A DNA stretch of 64,000 nt from Streptococcus parasanguinis (GCF_001073155.1 NZ_JVEE01000035.1:90012-154011); one strand, 5' to 3'; counted from the first letter of the stretch, positions 9,296 through 19,166 are shown. A program made the numbers and translations. Notes: generated by a model from the sequence alone, not told the origin.

Positions 9296-9574
9296 TTAAT
9301 TTGCAATTTTGAAGTCTGAATAGTTTTCAAAGTTTGCGAGCGTAACATCTAAATAAGTTACATGTGCAAAAGGCGTAGGACCTTTGCGAATTTCTTGAAT
9401 GAATTTGGCCATTTGGCTACTAGACTCTGCCTGGGCCAGAATGCCAACCGTTCCGTCGTCATTATTCCAGACACGGCCAGTAATCCCACCGATCTCTAAA
9501 GCAAGACTGTAGACTCCCCAGCGAAAGCCAACCCCTTGAACCCGTCCTTGGGCAATCATTTTTACCTTTTGCAT
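9296..9574 (-). CDS. acyP: Acylphosphatase
   Basis: Small (92-residue) enzyme hydrolysing acyl phosphates. The family signature GRVQGVGFRW near residues 8-17 supplies the phosphate-binding arginine, and WNNDDGTV near 35-42 carries the catalytic asparagine. I start it at the ATG at 9572-9574 because AGGAGG lies 5-10 nt upstream on the minus strand; a longer in-frame start at 9613 would overlap the divergent promoter. It is upstream of yidC on the same strand with a gap of 77 nt. Confidence 0.9.
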   Translation of the reverse strand: MQKVKMIAQGRVQGVGFRWGVYSLALEIGGITGRVWNNDDGTVGILAQAESSSQMAKFIQEIRKGPTPFAHVTYLDVTLANFENYSDFKIAN

Positions 9575-9632
9575 GTGCGACCTCCTTGACTCGAAGAAAT
9601 CTATCTGAGGCATGATTTCTTCTTTTTCTTTG

Positions 9633-9641
9633 TGCTATAAT
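9633..9641 (+). promoter_or_regulatory. Extended -10 promoter, probable leaderless start
   Basis: TGcTATAAT ends 6 nt before the ATG at 9648, with no convincing -35. Transcription would start at or next to the ATG. There is no ribosome site between. Confidence 0.65.
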
Positions 9642-9647
9642 AGTTCT

Positions 9648-10394
9648 ATGAATATTATAACGTCTAAATCCAATAATGTAATCAAAAATGCTAAAAAATT
9701 ACATCAAAAAAAATACCGGACAGATTCTTATCTCATTGAAGGCTGGCATCTGTTTGAAGAGGCAGTAGAAAATCATGCGAAGATTCGGCAGGTCTTTGTT
9801 TTAGAAGCCTATTTAGATCGGGTAGAGAACATCCAAAAAGTCACCGTCGTGACTCCGGAGATCTTAAGTCTCTTGGCAGATTCGAAGACTCCGCAAGGGA
9901 TTGTCGCAGTGATCGCTCTAGAGCAGCCAGAACTTCCGGATCAGCTACAAGGGCGCTTCCTCTATTTGGAGGATGTACAGGATCCTGGTAATGTAGGGAC
10001 GATGATTCGAACAGCAGATGCAGCAGGCTTTGATGGCGTTATGCTATCGAAAGCCTCCGCAGATCTATACAGTCTCAAGACCCTTCGATCCATGCAGGGC
10101 AGTCATTTCCATATTCCTATCTGGAAACTGGATCGAGAAGAACTATTGGAACGAGCTGCGCACTCTCATCTAGCAGTTCTCGCAACGACGCTTTCAGAAG
10201 TTTCCATTGACTACCGTCAGCTTCCTCAGATCGATCAGTTTATCCTGGTGATGGGGAATGAAGGAAATGGCATCAGCCAAGAAATGGCGGCACAAGCAGA
10301 CCAGCTGGTTCATATTCCCATGCCAGGTCGGGCAGAGAGTTTGAATGTTGCAGTAGCAGCAGGAATTTTGATGTTTTCTTTAAGGGAATTTTGA
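9648..10394 (+). CDS. SPOUT (TrmH/RlmB-type) RNA 2'-O-methyltransferase
   Basis: A 248-residue RNA ribose methyltransferase. An N-terminal substrate-binding domain (about 1-95) precedes the trefoil-knot SAM domain with motif 1 LEDVQDPGNVGTMIRTADA near 105-123, motif 2 VMGNEGNGIS near 200 and motif 3 IPMPGRAESLNVAVAAG near 220-236. It is the rRNA methylase of the SpoU family that lies beside yidC and acyP in pneumococci; the exact target nucleotide is not readable from sequence. The start at 9648 is preferred over an upstream in-frame ATG at 9612 because the -10 box lies between them. Confidence 0.88.
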   Translation: MNIITSKSNNVIKNAKKLHQKKYRTDSYLIEGWHLFEEAVENHAKIRQVFVLEAYLDRVENIQKVTVVTPEILSLLADSKTPQGIVAVIALEQPELPDQLQGRFLYLEDVQDPGNVGTMIRTADAAGFDGVMLSKASADLYSLKTLRSMQGSHFHIPIWKLDREELLERAAHSHLAVLATTLSEVSIDYRQLPQIDQFILVMGNEGNGISQEMAAQADQLVHIPMPGRAESLNVAVAAGILMFSLREF

Positions 10395-10476
10395 GAAAAA
10401 GAAGTATACTTAACCTGTAAGAAGAAGTTGATGGAGATCTTATTGGGAGAGCTTATCAAGGAAAGGTGGTTATCTT

Positions 10477-10968
10477 ATGCAATATCATCGTGACAAAGAA
10501 TACATGACCTATGTAGGCCATCTGATCCAGCATCCGAAGGTTCAAAAATTAGCCGACATTCCCCACCATATTCATTCCAATCGCTTGGAGCATTCCATTC
10601 ATGTTAGCTATACCAGTTATAAACTGGCTAAAAAATTTGGTTGGGATGCCAAAAGTACGGCTCGGGGTGGCCTCTTGCACGACCTCTTTTATTATGATTG
10701 GCGCGAGACCAAGTTTACCAAGAGTCATGCCTGGATCCATCCCCGCATTGCCGTGAGAAATGCGCGAAAGATCACAGATCTCAATGCCAAGGAAGAAGAC
10801 ATCATTATTAAACACATGTGGGGAGCTACCCTTGCTCCGCCTCGCTACAAAGAATCCTTCGTAGTGACGATGGTGGATAAATACTGGGCTGTTAAGGAAG
10901 CTTCAGAACCTTGGCGTAAAAAGATGGCCAAAAAGAGATTTTTTCATCGAAAAATGTTAAAATCGTAG
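10477..10968 (+). CDS. HD-domain phosphohydrolase
   Basis: A 163-residue protein with the metal-binding HD pattern: HSIHV near residue 42, the HD pair in GGLLHDLFYYD near 64-73 and a late aspartate in MVDKYW near 133. Members hydrolyse phosphate esters or nucleotides; the substrate is unknown. AAAGGTGG precedes the ATG with suitable spacing. It follows the methyltransferase by 82 nt and precedes the Bax-inhibitor family gene by 28 nt, and the same order occurs near yidC in pneumococci. Confidence 0.8.
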   Translation: MQYHRDKEYMTYVGHLIQHPKVQKLADIPHHIHSNRLEHSIHVSYTSYKLAKKFGWDAKSTARGGLLHDLFYYDWRETKFTKSHAWIHPRIAVRNARKITDLNAKEEDIIIKHMWGATLAPPRYKESFVVTMVDKYWAVKEASEPWRKKMAKKRFFHRKMLKS

Positions 10969-10996
10969 TAAACAAATTTGAAAGGAACTTGTTTAT

Positions 10997-11683
10997 ATGT
11001 ATAATGATTCAGTAATCCAAGAACAAAGTGGATTGAATGCTTTTTATAACAAAATCTACTCATTAGTTGGGATCGGTGTAGGGATTTCAGCCCTTGTATC
11101 TGGTCTTATGATGACAGTCTTTCAAGATTTCTTCGTTCAAATCTTGACAACAGCACCAATGGTTTACTATGCAGCAGTGGTTGTAGAATTGATCTTGGTC
11201 TTTGTTGCAAGTGGGAAGGCTGTTAAAAATAGCCCGTCTGCTCTTCCGATCTTCTTGATCTACTCAGCTTTGAATGGCTTTACCTTGAGCTTTATCATTG
11301 CTCGCTACATGCAAGCGACGGTCTATAAGGCTTTCTTGGTCAGTGCCTTGATGTTTATTGTCATGGGAGCTATCGGACGCGTCGTGAAAAAAGACTTGTC
11401 TGGAATGGGACGTGCCTTGATGGGAGTCTTGATCGGTGTGATCATCGCCTCTGTTGTGAACATGTTCTTGAGAAGTTCTGGAATGGACTATATCTTGAGT
11501 ATTATCTCTGTCTTCCTCTTTGCAGGATTGACAGCTTGGGATAACCAAAAGATTCGCTATGTCTATGATCAAACAAATGGTCAACCTGCTACAGGCTGGG
11601 CAGTAGCGATGGCTTTGGAACTTTATCTTGATTTTATCAACCTCTTTATCAGCCTTCTTCGTATCTTCGGAAGAAACGACTAA
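10997..11683 (+). CDS. Bax inhibitor-1/YccA family membrane protein
   Basis: Integral membrane protein of 228 residues with about seven hydrophobic segments, starting after a short polar N-terminus with the family's [21 protein letters not shown] (about 17-37). The final segments include [12 protein letters not shown] and the terminal [20 protein letters not shown], which are typical of the family. Bacterial members act as calcium-leak or protease-modulating proteins; a precise role here is not known. A GAAAGGAAC ribosome site precedes the ATG and a terminator follows. Confidence 0.88.
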   Translation: MYNDSVIQEQSGLNAFYNKIYSLVGIGVGISALVSGLMMTVFQDFFVQILTTAPMVYYAAVVVELILVFVASGKAVKNSPSALPIFLIYSALNGFTLSFIIARYMQATVYKAFLVSALMFIVMGAIGRVVKKDLSGMGRALMGVLIGVIIASVVNMFLRSSGMDYILSIISVFLFAGLTAWDNQKIRYVYDQTNGQPATGWAVAMALELYLDFINLFISLLRIFGRND

Positions 11684-11697
11684 TCAAAGAGAGATTG

Positions 11698-11725
11698 AGC
11701 TGGGGCAGTTGCCTCGGCTTTTTTT
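11698..11725 (+). terminator. Terminator after the Bax-inhibitor family gene
   Basis: AGCTGGGGC / GCCTCGGCT stem (9 bp with two G-T pairs) and a T run from 11720. Confidence 0.8.
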
Positions 11726-11778
11726 GTCTTCCGACTTGTGCTATACTAATAGTGACTAAAGAATAGAAATGAGCGCTT

Positions 11779-13029
11779 ATGAAAACACCTTTTGTAACCC
11801 GTGAACAATTAGAAAGTCTGACCCAAGAATTTCCTACCCCTTTCCATCTCTATGATGAAGCAGGAATTCGTGAAACGGCTCGTGCCCTCCATCAAGCTTT
11901 TGCTTGGAATGAAGGCTTTAAGGAATACTTTGCCATCAAGGCGACTCCTAACCCATCGATCCTAAAAATTTTGCAAGAAGAGGGCTGTGGTGTCGACACT
12001 GCCAGCTACGTGGAATTGTTAATGGCGGATAAACTGGGCTTTAGTGGAAAAGAGATCATGTTTTCTTCTAACAATACGCCAGCTGATGAATTTGTCTATG
12101 CGAGAGAATTAGGGGCAACGATCAATCTGGACGCCTATGAAGACATTGCTTTCTTGAAGTCTGTGACTAGCATCCCTAAGGTCATTTCTTGCCGCTATAA
12201 TCCTGGTGGAGTTTTTGAACTGGGAACCGATATTATGGACAATCCGGAAGAAGCTAAGTTTGGCATGACCAAGGAGCAATTGATCCAAGCCTTTATCGAG
12301 TTGAAAGAACTGGGTGTGGAAGAGTTTGGCATTCACGCTTTATTAGCTTCTAATACTGTATCCAACGACTACTATCCAGAGTTAGCGCGTCAACTTTTTG
12401 AATTAGCAGTAGAAGTCGTCGAGAAAACAGGTGTCCACTTGGGCTTCATCAACCTCTCTGGTGGAGTTGGGATCAATTACAAGCCAGAGCAAGAACCAAA
12501 TGATATTGCCATTATTGGGGAGGGTGTGCATCGTATTTTTGATGCGATTCTCAAACCGGCAGGACTTGGTCATGTGAAAATCTATACCGAGCTTGGTCGC
12601 TTTATGCTGGCTTCACACGGCCTCCTGGTAACCAGAGTCACTCATAAAAAGAAAACCTACCGGACCTATGTGGGTGTCGATGCTTCAGCTGTGAATCTTC
12701 TTAGACCGGCTATGTACGGTGCTTATCACCATATCACCAATATGGATCGTCCAGAGGGACCGACTGAAGTGGTCGATGTCGTGGGAAGTCTCTGTGAAAA
12801 TAACGATAAATTTGCCAAACAACGAGAACTACCCGTGACGGAGATTGGAGATTTGCTCGTGATTCATGACACTGGAGCCCATGGATTTTCAATGGGCTAT
12901 CAGTACAATGCCAAGTTGCGTTCGGCAGAAGTTTTGCTTCAAGAAGATGGGCAAGCCCGTTTGATTCGTCGAGCAGAAAAACCAGAAGATTATCTTGCGA
13001 CACTCTACGGCTTTGACATTGAAAAATAA
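11779..13029 (+). CDS. lysA: Diaminopimelate decarboxylase
   Basis: PLP-dependent enzyme that decarboxylates meso-diaminopimelate to L-lysine, which this organism also needs for its L-Lys-type peptidoglycan (see murE). Fold III barrel with the PLP lysine in EYFAIKATPNP near residue 53, a glycine-rich phosphate site in NLSGGVGINY near 229, and the C-terminal substrate motif GSLCENND near 334. 416 residues is normal length. The gene stands alone after a terminator; TGcTATACT upstream at about 11740 looks like an extended -10. The ribosome site is weak. Confidence 0.92.
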   Translation: MKTPFVTREQLESLTQEFPTPFHLYDEAGIRETARALHQAFAWNEGFKEYFAIKATPNPSILKILQEEGCGVDTASYVELLMADKLGFSGKEIMFSSNNTPADEFVYARELGATINLDAYEDIAFLKSVTSIPKVISCRYNPGGVFELGTDIMDNPEEAKFGMTKEQLIQAFIELKELGVEEFGIHALLASNTVSNDYYPELARQLFELAVEVVEKTGVHLGFINLSGGVGINYKPEQEPNDIAIIGEGVHRIFDAILKPAGLGHVKIYTELGRFMLASHGLLVTRVTHKKKTYRTYVGVDASAVNLLRPAMYGAYHHITNMDRPEGPTEVVDVVGSLCENNDKFAKQRELPVTEIGDLLVIHDTGAHGFSMGYQYNAKLRSAEVLLQEDGQARLIRRAEKPEDYLATLYGFDIEK

Positions 13030-13084
13030 GCGATTGTCTGATATAATGATAGTTATGTAAAAATAATGGATCGGAGAAAATTTT

Positions 13085-13330
13085 ATGAATCTCTTTTTAG
13101 GAATTTTGTTGATTATTTTAGCTTTCTTTGGTGGGATGGTTGCAGGAATGTTCTTGCTTCGTCGTCAATTTGAAAAAGAATTTGCATCAAACCCACGTTT
13201 GAATGTTGAAGCAGTCCGTACGCTTTTAGGTGCCAGCGGCCAACGTCCAAGCGAAGCAAAAGTTCAACAAGTCTATCGCCAAATTGTGAACCAACAAAAA
13301 TCAGCAATGGCGAAAAACAAGAAAAAATAA
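13085..13330 (+). CDS. UPF0154 (YneF-like) small membrane protein
   Basis: An 81-residue protein with one N-terminal transmembrane helix ([20 protein letters not shown]) followed by a basic soluble tail with the conserved [20 protein letters not shown] and [16 protein letters not shown] segments. The family has no agreed function. A promoter with TATAAT near 13041 lies upstream and GGAGA precedes the ATG. It is the first gene ahead of the murI operon and may be read with it, though a weak hairpin separates them. Confidence 0.88.
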   Translation: MNLFLGILLIILAFFGGMVAGMFLLRRQFEKEFASNPRLNVEAVRTLLGASGQRPSEAKVQQVYRQIVNQQKSAMAKNKKK

Positions 13331-13368
13331 GAGTGGGGCAATCTCACGATAATAAATGAGAGGGGCTT

Positions 13369-13394
13369 GGAGGAATTTCTTAGTCCCTCCTTTT
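13369..13394 (+). terminator. Weak hairpin before murI
   Basis: GGAGG / CCTCC with a 12-nt loop and TTTT. Only five strong pairs, so read-through into murI is likely. Confidence 0.4.
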
Positions 13395-13407
13395 GGAAGG
13401 AAGAGAT

Positions 13408-14202
13408 ATGGATAACCGACCGATTGGTTTTTTAGATTCTGGAGTAGGGGGCCTAACTGTTGTCCGCGAATTGCTCCGTCAGCTTCCTCACGAAGATGTC
13501 GTCTATATTGGAGATTCAGCGCGTGCACCTTATGGTCCTAGACCAGCAGACCAAATTCGCGAGTATACTTGGCAGATGGTGAACTTCCTTCTGACCAAAA
13601 ATGTCAAGATGATTGTCTTAGCCTGTAATACAGCGACGGCAGTTGTTTGGGAAGAAGTCAAAGAGAAACTTGATATTCCCGTTTTAGGAGTGATTTTGCC
13701 CGGAGCTTCGGCAGCCATTAAATCGACGACCCATCAAAAAATTGGGGTCATTGGGACACCGATGACGGTTTCTTCTGGAATTTATAAAGAGAAGATTCAA
13801 AGTCTGTCACCAGACATGGAAGTCAGCAGTTTAGCTTGTCCCAAGTTTGTTCCTTTAGTGGAATCAAACGAGTTGGCATCCAGTGTGACCAAAAAGGTGG
13901 TTTACGAAACCCTAAAACCACTAGTTGGAAAGGTTGATACCTTAGTCTTGGGATGCACCCATTATCCCCTTTTAAAACCGATCATTCAAAATGTGATGGG
14001 ACCGGATGTCAAATTGATTGATAGTGGGGCAGAGTGTGTTCGGGATATTTCCGTTTTATTAAACTATTTTGAGCTCAATAAGAGTCGCGAACTCTTAGAG
14101 CAGACCCACCGCTTTTATACCACTGCAAATGCCAATAGCTTTGCAGCGATTGCCGAAAAATGGCTAGAACGTTCAGTGAATGTGGAGCACATAAATTTAT
14201 GA
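13408..14202 (+). CDS. murI: Glutamate racemase
   Basis: Converts L- to D-glutamate for peptidoglycan. Two catalytic cysteines are visible in LACNTATA (about residue 73) and LGCTHYPLL (about 184), and the N-terminal [13 protein letters not shown] motif is canonical. Starting at the ATG at 13408 gives 264 residues, the usual length; GGAAGGAAGAG is upstream, whereas the in-frame start at 13393 would precede that site. The stop overlaps the ATG of the next gene (ATGA), so translation is coupled. It heads a compact operon running to yidD. Confidence 0.95.
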   Translation: MDNRPIGFLDSGVGGLTVVRELLRQLPHEDVVYIGDSARAPYGPRPADQIREYTWQMVNFLLTKNVKMIVLACNTATAVVWEEVKEKLDIPVLGVILPGASAAIKSTTHQKIGVIGTPMTVSSGIYKEKIQSLSPDMEVSSLACPKFVPLVESNELASSVTKKVVYETLKPLVGKVDTLVLGCTHYPLLKPIIQNVMGPDVKLIDSGAECVRDISVLLNYFELNKSRELLEQTHRFYTTANANSFAAIAEKWLERSVNVEHINL

Positions 14203-15179
14203 GTGACAAACTATTTGAATACAAAGATCCCCAAGATTGGTATATTGCCCAATGGGGAGAAGATGCAGACTACAACCAATTTAGTCAAGTTCCTGCGGAA
14301 GCTTCCACTCTGTTAGACCAGCTGGAACTTCTCTTTGCAAAGGATCCTGAAGGATTCCCTCTCAATCTATCGGTGATGCGCTATGGTTCAGCCTTCCGTT
14401 TTCTGACCTTTTTGACCGAAATCTTAAACGAGGTCAAGGGAAGAAATTTTGAAATTGTCCAGCGTCAAGGTGCCTTGCTCTTGGTTGAAAAAGGGAAATT
14501 GCTTTACTTGCATTTGCCAAGTGATGGAGTGGATTTGGAAGCCTTCTTGGGTCAAGACAAGGTCAAAGATACGATTCTCATTGCGACTCGAAATGAGGGA
14601 AAAACCAAAGAATTCCGTAATATGTTTGAAAAGCTGGGCTTTGAAGTGGAAAATCTCAATCAATACCCAGAGCTTCCAGAAGTCGAAGAGACAGGGATGA
14701 CCTTTGAAGAGAATGCCCGCCTAAAAGCTGAAACCATTGCAGAGCTAACTGGGAAAACAGTCTTAGCAGATGATTCAGGTTTGAAGGTAGATATCTTGGG
14801 AGGCTTACCAGGAGTTTGGTCAGCTCGCTTTGCGGGAGTTGGTGCGACAGATGCAGAAAACAATGCGAAATTGTTGCACGAATTGGCTATGGTTTTTGAC
14901 TTGAAAGATCGTTCAGCCCAGTTCCATACGACCTTGGTAGTTGCAAGACCGGGCAAGGAAAGCCTAGTGGTGGAAGCAGATTGGCCAGGGTATATTAATT
15001 TTGAGCCCAAAGGGGAATACGGCTTTGGCTATGACCCTCTCTTCTTAGTTGGGGAAACGGGCCGTGCTGCTGCTGAATTAACGCTAGAAGAAAAAAATAC
15101 ACAATCACATCGTGCTTTAGCTGTTAAAAAGTTATTGGAGGTATTTCCATCATGGCAAAGCAAACAATCATCGTTATGA
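14199..15179 (+). CDS. Non-canonical purine NTP pyrophosphatase with streptococcal N-terminal domain
   Basis: Removes ITP, dITP and XTP from the nucleotide pool. The RdgB/HAM1 domain begins near residue 124 with [15 protein letters not shown] and includes the metal site ADDSGL and YGFGYDPLF. The first 120 residues are a separate domain not present in ordinary RdgB and seen in streptococcal homologues; its role is unknown. The ATG at 14199 overlaps the murI stop, and a longer in-frame start at 14160 lies inside murI. It overlaps the next gene by 28 nt. Confidence 0.88.
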   Translation: MSDKLFEYKDPQDWYIAQWGEDADYNQFSQVPAEASTLLDQLELLFAKDPEGFPLNLSVMRYGSAFRFLTFLTEILNEVKGRNFEIVQRQGALLLVEKGKLLYLHLPSDGVDLEAFLGQDKVKDTILIATRNEGKTKEFRNMFEKLGFEVENLNQYPELPEVEETGMTFEENARLKAETIAELTGKTVLADDSGLKVDILGGLPGVWSARFAGVGATDAENNAKLLHELAMVFDLKDRSAQFHTTLVVARPGKESLVVEADWPGYINFEPKGEYGFGYDPLFLVGETGRAAAELTLEEKNTQSHRALAVKKLLEVFPSWQSKQSSL

Positions 15180-15673
15180 GTGACTCGCATGGAGACCGCT
15201 CCATTGTTGAAGCTATTAAAGAAAAATACCTAGGTCAGGTCGATGGGATCTTTCACAATGGGGATTCTGAATTGAAAAGTGACGATCCTGTCTGGGAAGG
15301 GATCCACGTTGTCCAAGGGAATATGGATTTTTATGATGGCTTTCCGGAACGCTTGGTGACCCAACTAGGGCCAACACGGATCATCCAGACCCACGGACAT
15401 CTCTTCCAGATCAATTTTAGTTTTCAAAAATTGGATCTGTGGGCCCAAGAGGAGGAAGCAGATATCTGTCTATACGGCCATCTTCATATCCCAGATGCTT
15501 GGAAGGAAGGAAGAACCCTCTTTGTGAATCCTGGATCCATTAGCCAACCTCGTGGTCTGATTCGCGAGTGTTTGTATGCCAAGATAGAGATTACCGATTC
15601 GAACTTCAAGGTAGAGTATTATACGCGAGATCATGAATTGTACCCTGAATTGACAAAGGAGTTTAGCAGATGA
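15152..15673 (+). CDS. YfcE/MJ0936-type metallophosphoesterase
   Basis: A 173-residue calcineurin-like phosphodiesterase. The metal-binding motifs are in order: MSDSHGD (about 9-15), FHNGDSE (about 34-40), VQGNMDF (about 54-60), THGH (about 75-78) and YGHLH (about 107-111). Members cleave phosphodiesters with Mn2+; a physiological substrate is not fixed. GGAGG lies inside the end of the preceding gene. It overlaps that gene by 28 nt and the next by 4 nt. Confidence 0.88.
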   Translation: MAKQTIIVMSDSHGDRSIVEAIKEKYLGQVDGIFHNGDSELKSDDPVWEGIHVVQGNMDFYDGFPERLVTQLGPTRIIQTHGHLFQINFSFQKLDLWAQEEEADICLYGHLHIPDAWKEGRTLFVNPGSISQPRGLIRECLYAKIEITDSNFKVEYYTRDHELYPELTKEFSR

Positions 15674-16131
15674 TAGCAAAGGAATTTGAACGTTTCTTGT
15701 TGGCGCAGGAAGAGACGTTCTTAACTCCTGCCAAAAATTTAGCGGTCTTGATTGATACCCACAATGTAGACCATGCGGTTTTGCTGTTGAGCCAGATTAG
15801 CTATAGTCGCATCCCGGTAGTGACGGATGAACGCAAGTTTGTGGGGACGATCTCCCTAACGGATATTCTATCTTATCAATTGAAACACGAGATTCCTGAG
15901 GAGACTTTTGCTTCGATGGATATCGTAGACGTTGCAAAGAAGGAGGTTGGGGTCATCGGCTTAGACTTCAATTTGACAGAAGTCCTTCACAAGTTGGTAG
16001 ATGACTCCTTCTTATCGGTGGTGGATGAAGAAGGTTATTTCCAAGGGATTATTACGCGGAAATCGATCCTCAAAGCCATCAATTCGCTCATGCATAATTT
16101 TTCAAATGAATACGAGATGATTCCAAAATGA
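15670..16131 (+). CDS. cbpB: Paired-CBS-domain protein, CbpB/DarB family
   Basis: A 153-residue cytoplasmic protein made of two CBS motifs (about residues 15-70 and 80-145), with the RIPVVTDERKFVGTIS and FLSVVDEEGYFQGIIT signatures. By length and context it belongs to the CbpB/DarB group, which binds cyclic-di-AMP and, in other Firmicutes, signals to the stringent-response synthetase Rel and to pyruvate carboxylase. That role is from the family, not from this sequence. It overlaps both neighbours, so it is expressed with the operon. Confidence 0.8.
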   Translation: MIAKEFERFLLAQEETFLTPAKNLAVLIDTHNVDHAVLLLSQISYSRIPVVTDERKFVGTISLTDILSYQLKHEIPEETFASMDIVDVAKKEVGVIGLDFNLTEVLHKLVDDSFLSVVDEEGYFQGIITRKSILKAINSLMHNFSNEYEMIPK

Positions 16132-16859
16132 AAGAATTTATTGCAAGTTTTATTGATCAAAAAGAACTAAGTGAAAATTCTCAGTCAGCCTATTTCTATG
16201 ATTTGGACCAATTTATTGAATCAATTCATGGAAAAGTGACACCGACAAATTTGAGAATTTACCAAGCTTCGATTAAAGATTTTAAACCGGCGGTTCAAAA
16301 ACGGAAATTATCCGCTGTTAACCAATTTTTATATTATTTGTATCAAGAACGCTTTATTTCTGAATACCATCGTTTGGTCTTGCCTAAAATTCAACCGGCC
16401 AAAACCCATGATCGTGAATTATTGAATCTGACCCATTTTTGGGAAGAATCAACTAACCCACAGGGACGCTTGATGGCCTTATTGATTCTGGAGATGGGCT
16501 TATTGCCAAGTGAGATCCTCCAAGTCAAGGTCGAAGATATTCAGCTGGACTTTCATGTCATTCGAGTGGGCAAAGATGGCCAAAAACGGGTTTTAAAAGT
16601 TCCAGATCCTTTACTGGAAGAGTTGCAACTCTTCCTCGATGGTGTCTATCTCTTTGATAATAAAGGAAAATCTTACTCCCGTCAGTGGGGATTCCGACAA
16701 TTAGAAGCCTTCTTGATCGAAAAAGGCAACCAAGACCTTTCGGCGCAATCAATTCGTGAGCAGTATATTTTGAAACAACGGGAACTCGGTGTGGATCTCT
16801 TTAGTATTGCGCGTGAATTGGGCCTAAAAACCATGGTGACATTAGAAAAATATAAATAA
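16128..16859 (+). CDS. XerD-like tyrosine recombinase with degenerate active site
   Basis: A 243-residue protein of the streptococcal XerD-like family. The N-terminal SAM-like core-binding domain (about 1-75) and the C-terminal catalytic fold are recognisable, and the terminal tyrosine remains (TLEKYK). The expected first catalytic arginine is absent: where active XerD has a G-L-R-V-S-E pattern this has GLLPSEIL, and the HxxR box is replaced by SIREQ. It is therefore unlikely to be the chromosome dimer recombinase. Its conserved place just before scpA suggests a role linked to chromosome organisation, which is inference. It overlaps scpA (TAATG). Confidence 0.85.
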   Translation: MKEFIASFIDQKELSENSQSAYFYDLDQFIESIHGKVTPTNLRIYQASIKDFKPAVQKRKLSAVNQFLYYLYQERFISEYHRLVLPKIQPAKTHDRELLNLTHFWEESTNPQGRLMALLILEMGLLPSEILQVKVEDIQLDFHVIRVGKDGQKRVLKVPDPLLEELQLFLDGVYLFDNKGKSYSRQWGFRQLEAFLIEKGNQDLSAQSIREQYILKQRELGVDLFSIARELGLKTMVTLEKYK

Positions 16860-17578
16860 TGGATATTAAAATTAAAGATTTTGAAGGACCTTTGGACCTC
16901 TTGCTCCACTTGGTCTCTAAATACCAGATGGATATCTATGAGGTCCCCTTGATTGAGGTGATCGAACAGTATCTGGCTTATTTGGCGACTCTCCAGGCTA
17001 TGAAACTAGAGGTGGCAGGGGAATACATGCTGATGGCTAGTCAACTAACCCTGATCAAGAGTCGAAGACTTCTTCCTAAGGTCGCAGAGGAGATGGATGA
17101 AGCAGAGGATCTAGAGCAGGACCTCCTTTCTCAATTGGAAGAGTACCGTACTTACAAGCAATTAGGAGAGTTGATGGCCTCGCAGCACGAGGAGCGCGCC
17201 CTCTATTATTCGAAACCGAAGATGGAATTGGTCTATGACGATACCGAATTACTTCATGATCGCACCACGGTGGATCTCTTCTTGGCTTTCTCAAAACTAT
17301 TGACCAAGAAAAAAGAAGAATTCCGCCAGAACCATACAACCATTGTAAAGGATGAATACAAGATTGAGGATCTGATGGACCAGCTGCGTCACCGATTCCA
17401 CGATCGTTCACAAGTTCTCTTGCAGGACTTGTTTCTAGAAGCAGCGGATCTCCAAGAGGTCATTACCCTATTTCTTGCAACCCTTGAATTGATCAAGATT
17501 CAAGAGGTCACAGTGGTACAGGATAGGGCTTTTGGAGAAATTTACTTAAATAGGATTGAACATGAGCAAATTAGCTGA
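16859..17578 (+). CDS. scpA: Segregation and condensation protein A (kleisin)
   Basis: Kleisin subunit of the SMC condensin complex. The 239 residues begin with the family signature [20 protein letters not shown], which forms the SMC-neck-binding N-domain, and end with the winged-helix C-domain ([18 protein letters not shown]). A helical, acidic linker in the middle binds the ScpB dimer. The ATG overlaps the stop of the XerD-like gene, and the 3' end overlaps scpB. Confidence 0.95.
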   Translation: MDIKIKDFEGPLDLLLHLVSKYQMDIYEVPLIEVIEQYLAYLATLQAMKLEVAGEYMLMASQLTLIKSRRLLPKVAEEMDEAEDLEQDLLSQLEEYRTYKQLGELMASQHEERALYYSKPKMELVYDDTELLHDRTTVDLFLAFSKLLTKKKEEFRQNHTTIVKDEYKIEDLMDQLRHRFHDRSQVLLQDLFLEAADLQEVITLFLATLELIKIQEVTVVQDRAFGEIYLNRIEHEQIS

Positions 17579-18131
17579 AATTGAAGCACTCTTATTTGTA
17601 GCGGGTGAAGAAGGAATTACTGCCAGACAAATCGCAGATCTTCTCTCTTTACCCCCAACAGGTGTGGTGCAAAGTTTAGAAAAATTGGCCCAAAAATACC
17701 AGGAGGATACAGATACGAGTCTGTGTTTAATGGAGACAGCTTCCCGTTATAAATTGGTGACAAAGGCAGACTATGCTTCGGTTTTACGAGACTATTCTAG
17801 AACGCCTATGAACCAAAGTTTGTCTCGGGCTGCCCTTGAAACCTTGTCAATCATTGCTTATAAGCAACCGATCACCCGCGTGGAAGTTGATGATATTCGA
17901 GGCGTCAATTCCAGTGGTGCCATTACCAAACTACTATCATTTGATCTGATCCGCGAAGATGGGAAAAAAGAAGTCCTCGGGCGTCCTAATTTGTATGTCA
18001 CGACGGAGTATTTTTTGGATTATATGGGGATCAATCATTTGGAGGAATTGCCAAAGGTTGAGGAAGTGGACATCGATCCAGAAGAGGGTCAATTATTTTC
18101 AGAGAGAACAGAGGAACTAGATGAGAATTAA
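17562..18131 (+). CDS. scpB: Segregation and condensation protein B
   Basis: Dimeric winged-helix partner of ScpA in the condensin complex. [19 protein letters not shown] at the start and [18 protein letters not shown] near 105 are characteristic. Using the ATG at 17562 gives 189 residues, the standard length; the TTG two codons upstream is less likely. It overlaps scpA by 17 nt and rluB by 11 nt. Confidence 0.95.
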   Translation: MSKLAEIEALLFVAGEEGITARQIADLLSLPPTGVVQSLEKLAQKYQEDTDTSLCLMETASRYKLVTKADYASVLRDYSRTPMNQSLSRAALETLSIIAYKQPITRVEVDDIRGVNSSGAITKLLSFDLIREDGKKEVLGRPNLYVTTEYFLDYMGINHLEELPKVEEVDIDPEEGQLFSERTEELDEN

Positions 18132-18852
18132 CAAATATATTGCCCATGCAGGCGTGGCTAGTCGTCGCAAGGCCGAAGAACTGATCAAGCAAGGCCTGGT
18201 GACGGTCAATGGCCAAGTTGTGCGTGAATTAGCGACCATCATTAAAACCGGTGATCAGGTTGAAGTAGAAGGGACTCCAATCTATAACGAAGAAAAGGTC
18301 TACTATCTATTAAACAAGCCACGTGGCGTCATCTCTAGTGTATCGGATGATAAAGGACGGACAACAGTCGTTGACCTTTTATCTCAAGTGCCAGAGCGTA
18401 TCTACCCAGTGGGACGTTTGGACTGGGATACATCTGGTGTCTTGATTTTGACCAATGATGGTGATTTTACAGATGAGATGATTCACCCGCGCAATGAAAT
18501 TGATAAGGTCTATGTGGCGCGTGTCAAAGGGATTGCCAATAAGGAAAACTTGCGTCCCTTGACGCGAGGGGTGACCATTGATGGAAAGAAAACCAAGCCA
18601 GCGACTTATGAGATCTTAAAAGTGGATGTCGAAAAGAACCGTTCAGTGGTTCAGTTGACCATTCATGAAGGGCGTAACCACCAGGTTAAAAAGATGTTTG
18701 AAGCTGTGGGACTTTTAGTGGATAAACTCTCCCGGACCCAGTTTGGAAATTTGGACGTCTCAGGGCTACGTCCGGGTGAATACCGTCGCTTGAACAAAAA
18801 AGAAATCAGCCAGTTGCACAATCTAGCAGTGACTAAATCTAAAAAAGCATGA
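18121..18852 (+). CDS. rluB: 23S rRNA pseudouridine synthase, RsuA/RluB family
   Basis: Isomerises a uridine of 23S rRNA. An S4 RNA-binding domain ([20 protein letters not shown], about 1-60) is followed by the synthase domain with the catalytic aspartate in GRLDWDTSG near residue 101 and the KVYVARVKG strand. 243 residues is normal for RluB. It overlaps scpB by 11 nt and yidD by 4 nt. Confidence 0.92.
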   Translation: MRINKYIAHAGVASRRKAEELIKQGLVTVNGQVVRELATIIKTGDQVEVEGTPIYNEEKVYYLLNKPRGVISSVSDDKGRTTVVDLLSQVPERIYPVGRLDWDTSGVLILTNDGDFTDEMIHPRNEIDKVYVARVKGIANKENLRPLTRGVTIDGKKTKPATYEILKVDVEKNRSVVQLTIHEGRNHQVKKMFEAVGLLVDKLSRTQFGNLDVSGLRPGEYRRLNKKEISQLHNLAVTKSKKA

Positions 18853-19091
18853 AAACAATCCTGATTGCGCTGGTCAGAGGCTATCAAAAATGGATCTCTC
18901 CCCTATTTCCGCCTTCTTGTCGCTTTCAACCGACCTGTTCCAATTATATGATCCAAGCGATTGAACGTTTTGGTGTGAAAGGTGTCTTGATGGGGATTGC
19001 AAGGATCTTACGATGCCATCCTGGAAGCCAGGCGGGGCCAGATCCCTTGCCAGACCACTTTAGTCTGAAGCGAAATGAAGAATCAAAATAG
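18849..19091 (+). CDS. yidD: Membrane protein insertion efficiency factor YidD
   Basis: An 80-residue peripheral membrane protein with the family signature [15 protein letters not shown] and the C-terminal [12 protein letters not shown]. In many bacteria it is encoded next to yidC; here it closes the murI-scpAB operon while yidC lies about 10 kb away. A strong hairpin follows. Confidence 0.93.
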   Translation: MKTILIALVRGYQKWISPLFPPSCRFQPTCSNYMIQAIERFGVKGVLMGIARILRCHPGSQAGPDPLPDHFSLKRNEESK

Positions 19092-19111
19092 GATGATCGC
19101 AAATAAACAGA

Positions 19112-19144
19112 AACACCCTTAGAAATTATTTTTCTAAGGGTGTT
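19112..19144. terminator. Bidirectional terminator between yidD and trkH
   Basis: Perfect 14-bp stem AACACCCTTAGAAA / TTTCTAAGGGTGTT with a 5-nt loop. It serves the plus-strand operon and the minus-strand trkH. T runs are short on both sides. Confidence 0.75.
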
Positions 19145-19166
19145 GATTTTGTACAAGAGTTGTCTA

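Noticed and set aside
16128-16859. Mobile-element integrase
   Set aside because: It is part of a conserved overlapping housekeeping operon, has a degenerate active site, and no attachment repeats are nearby.
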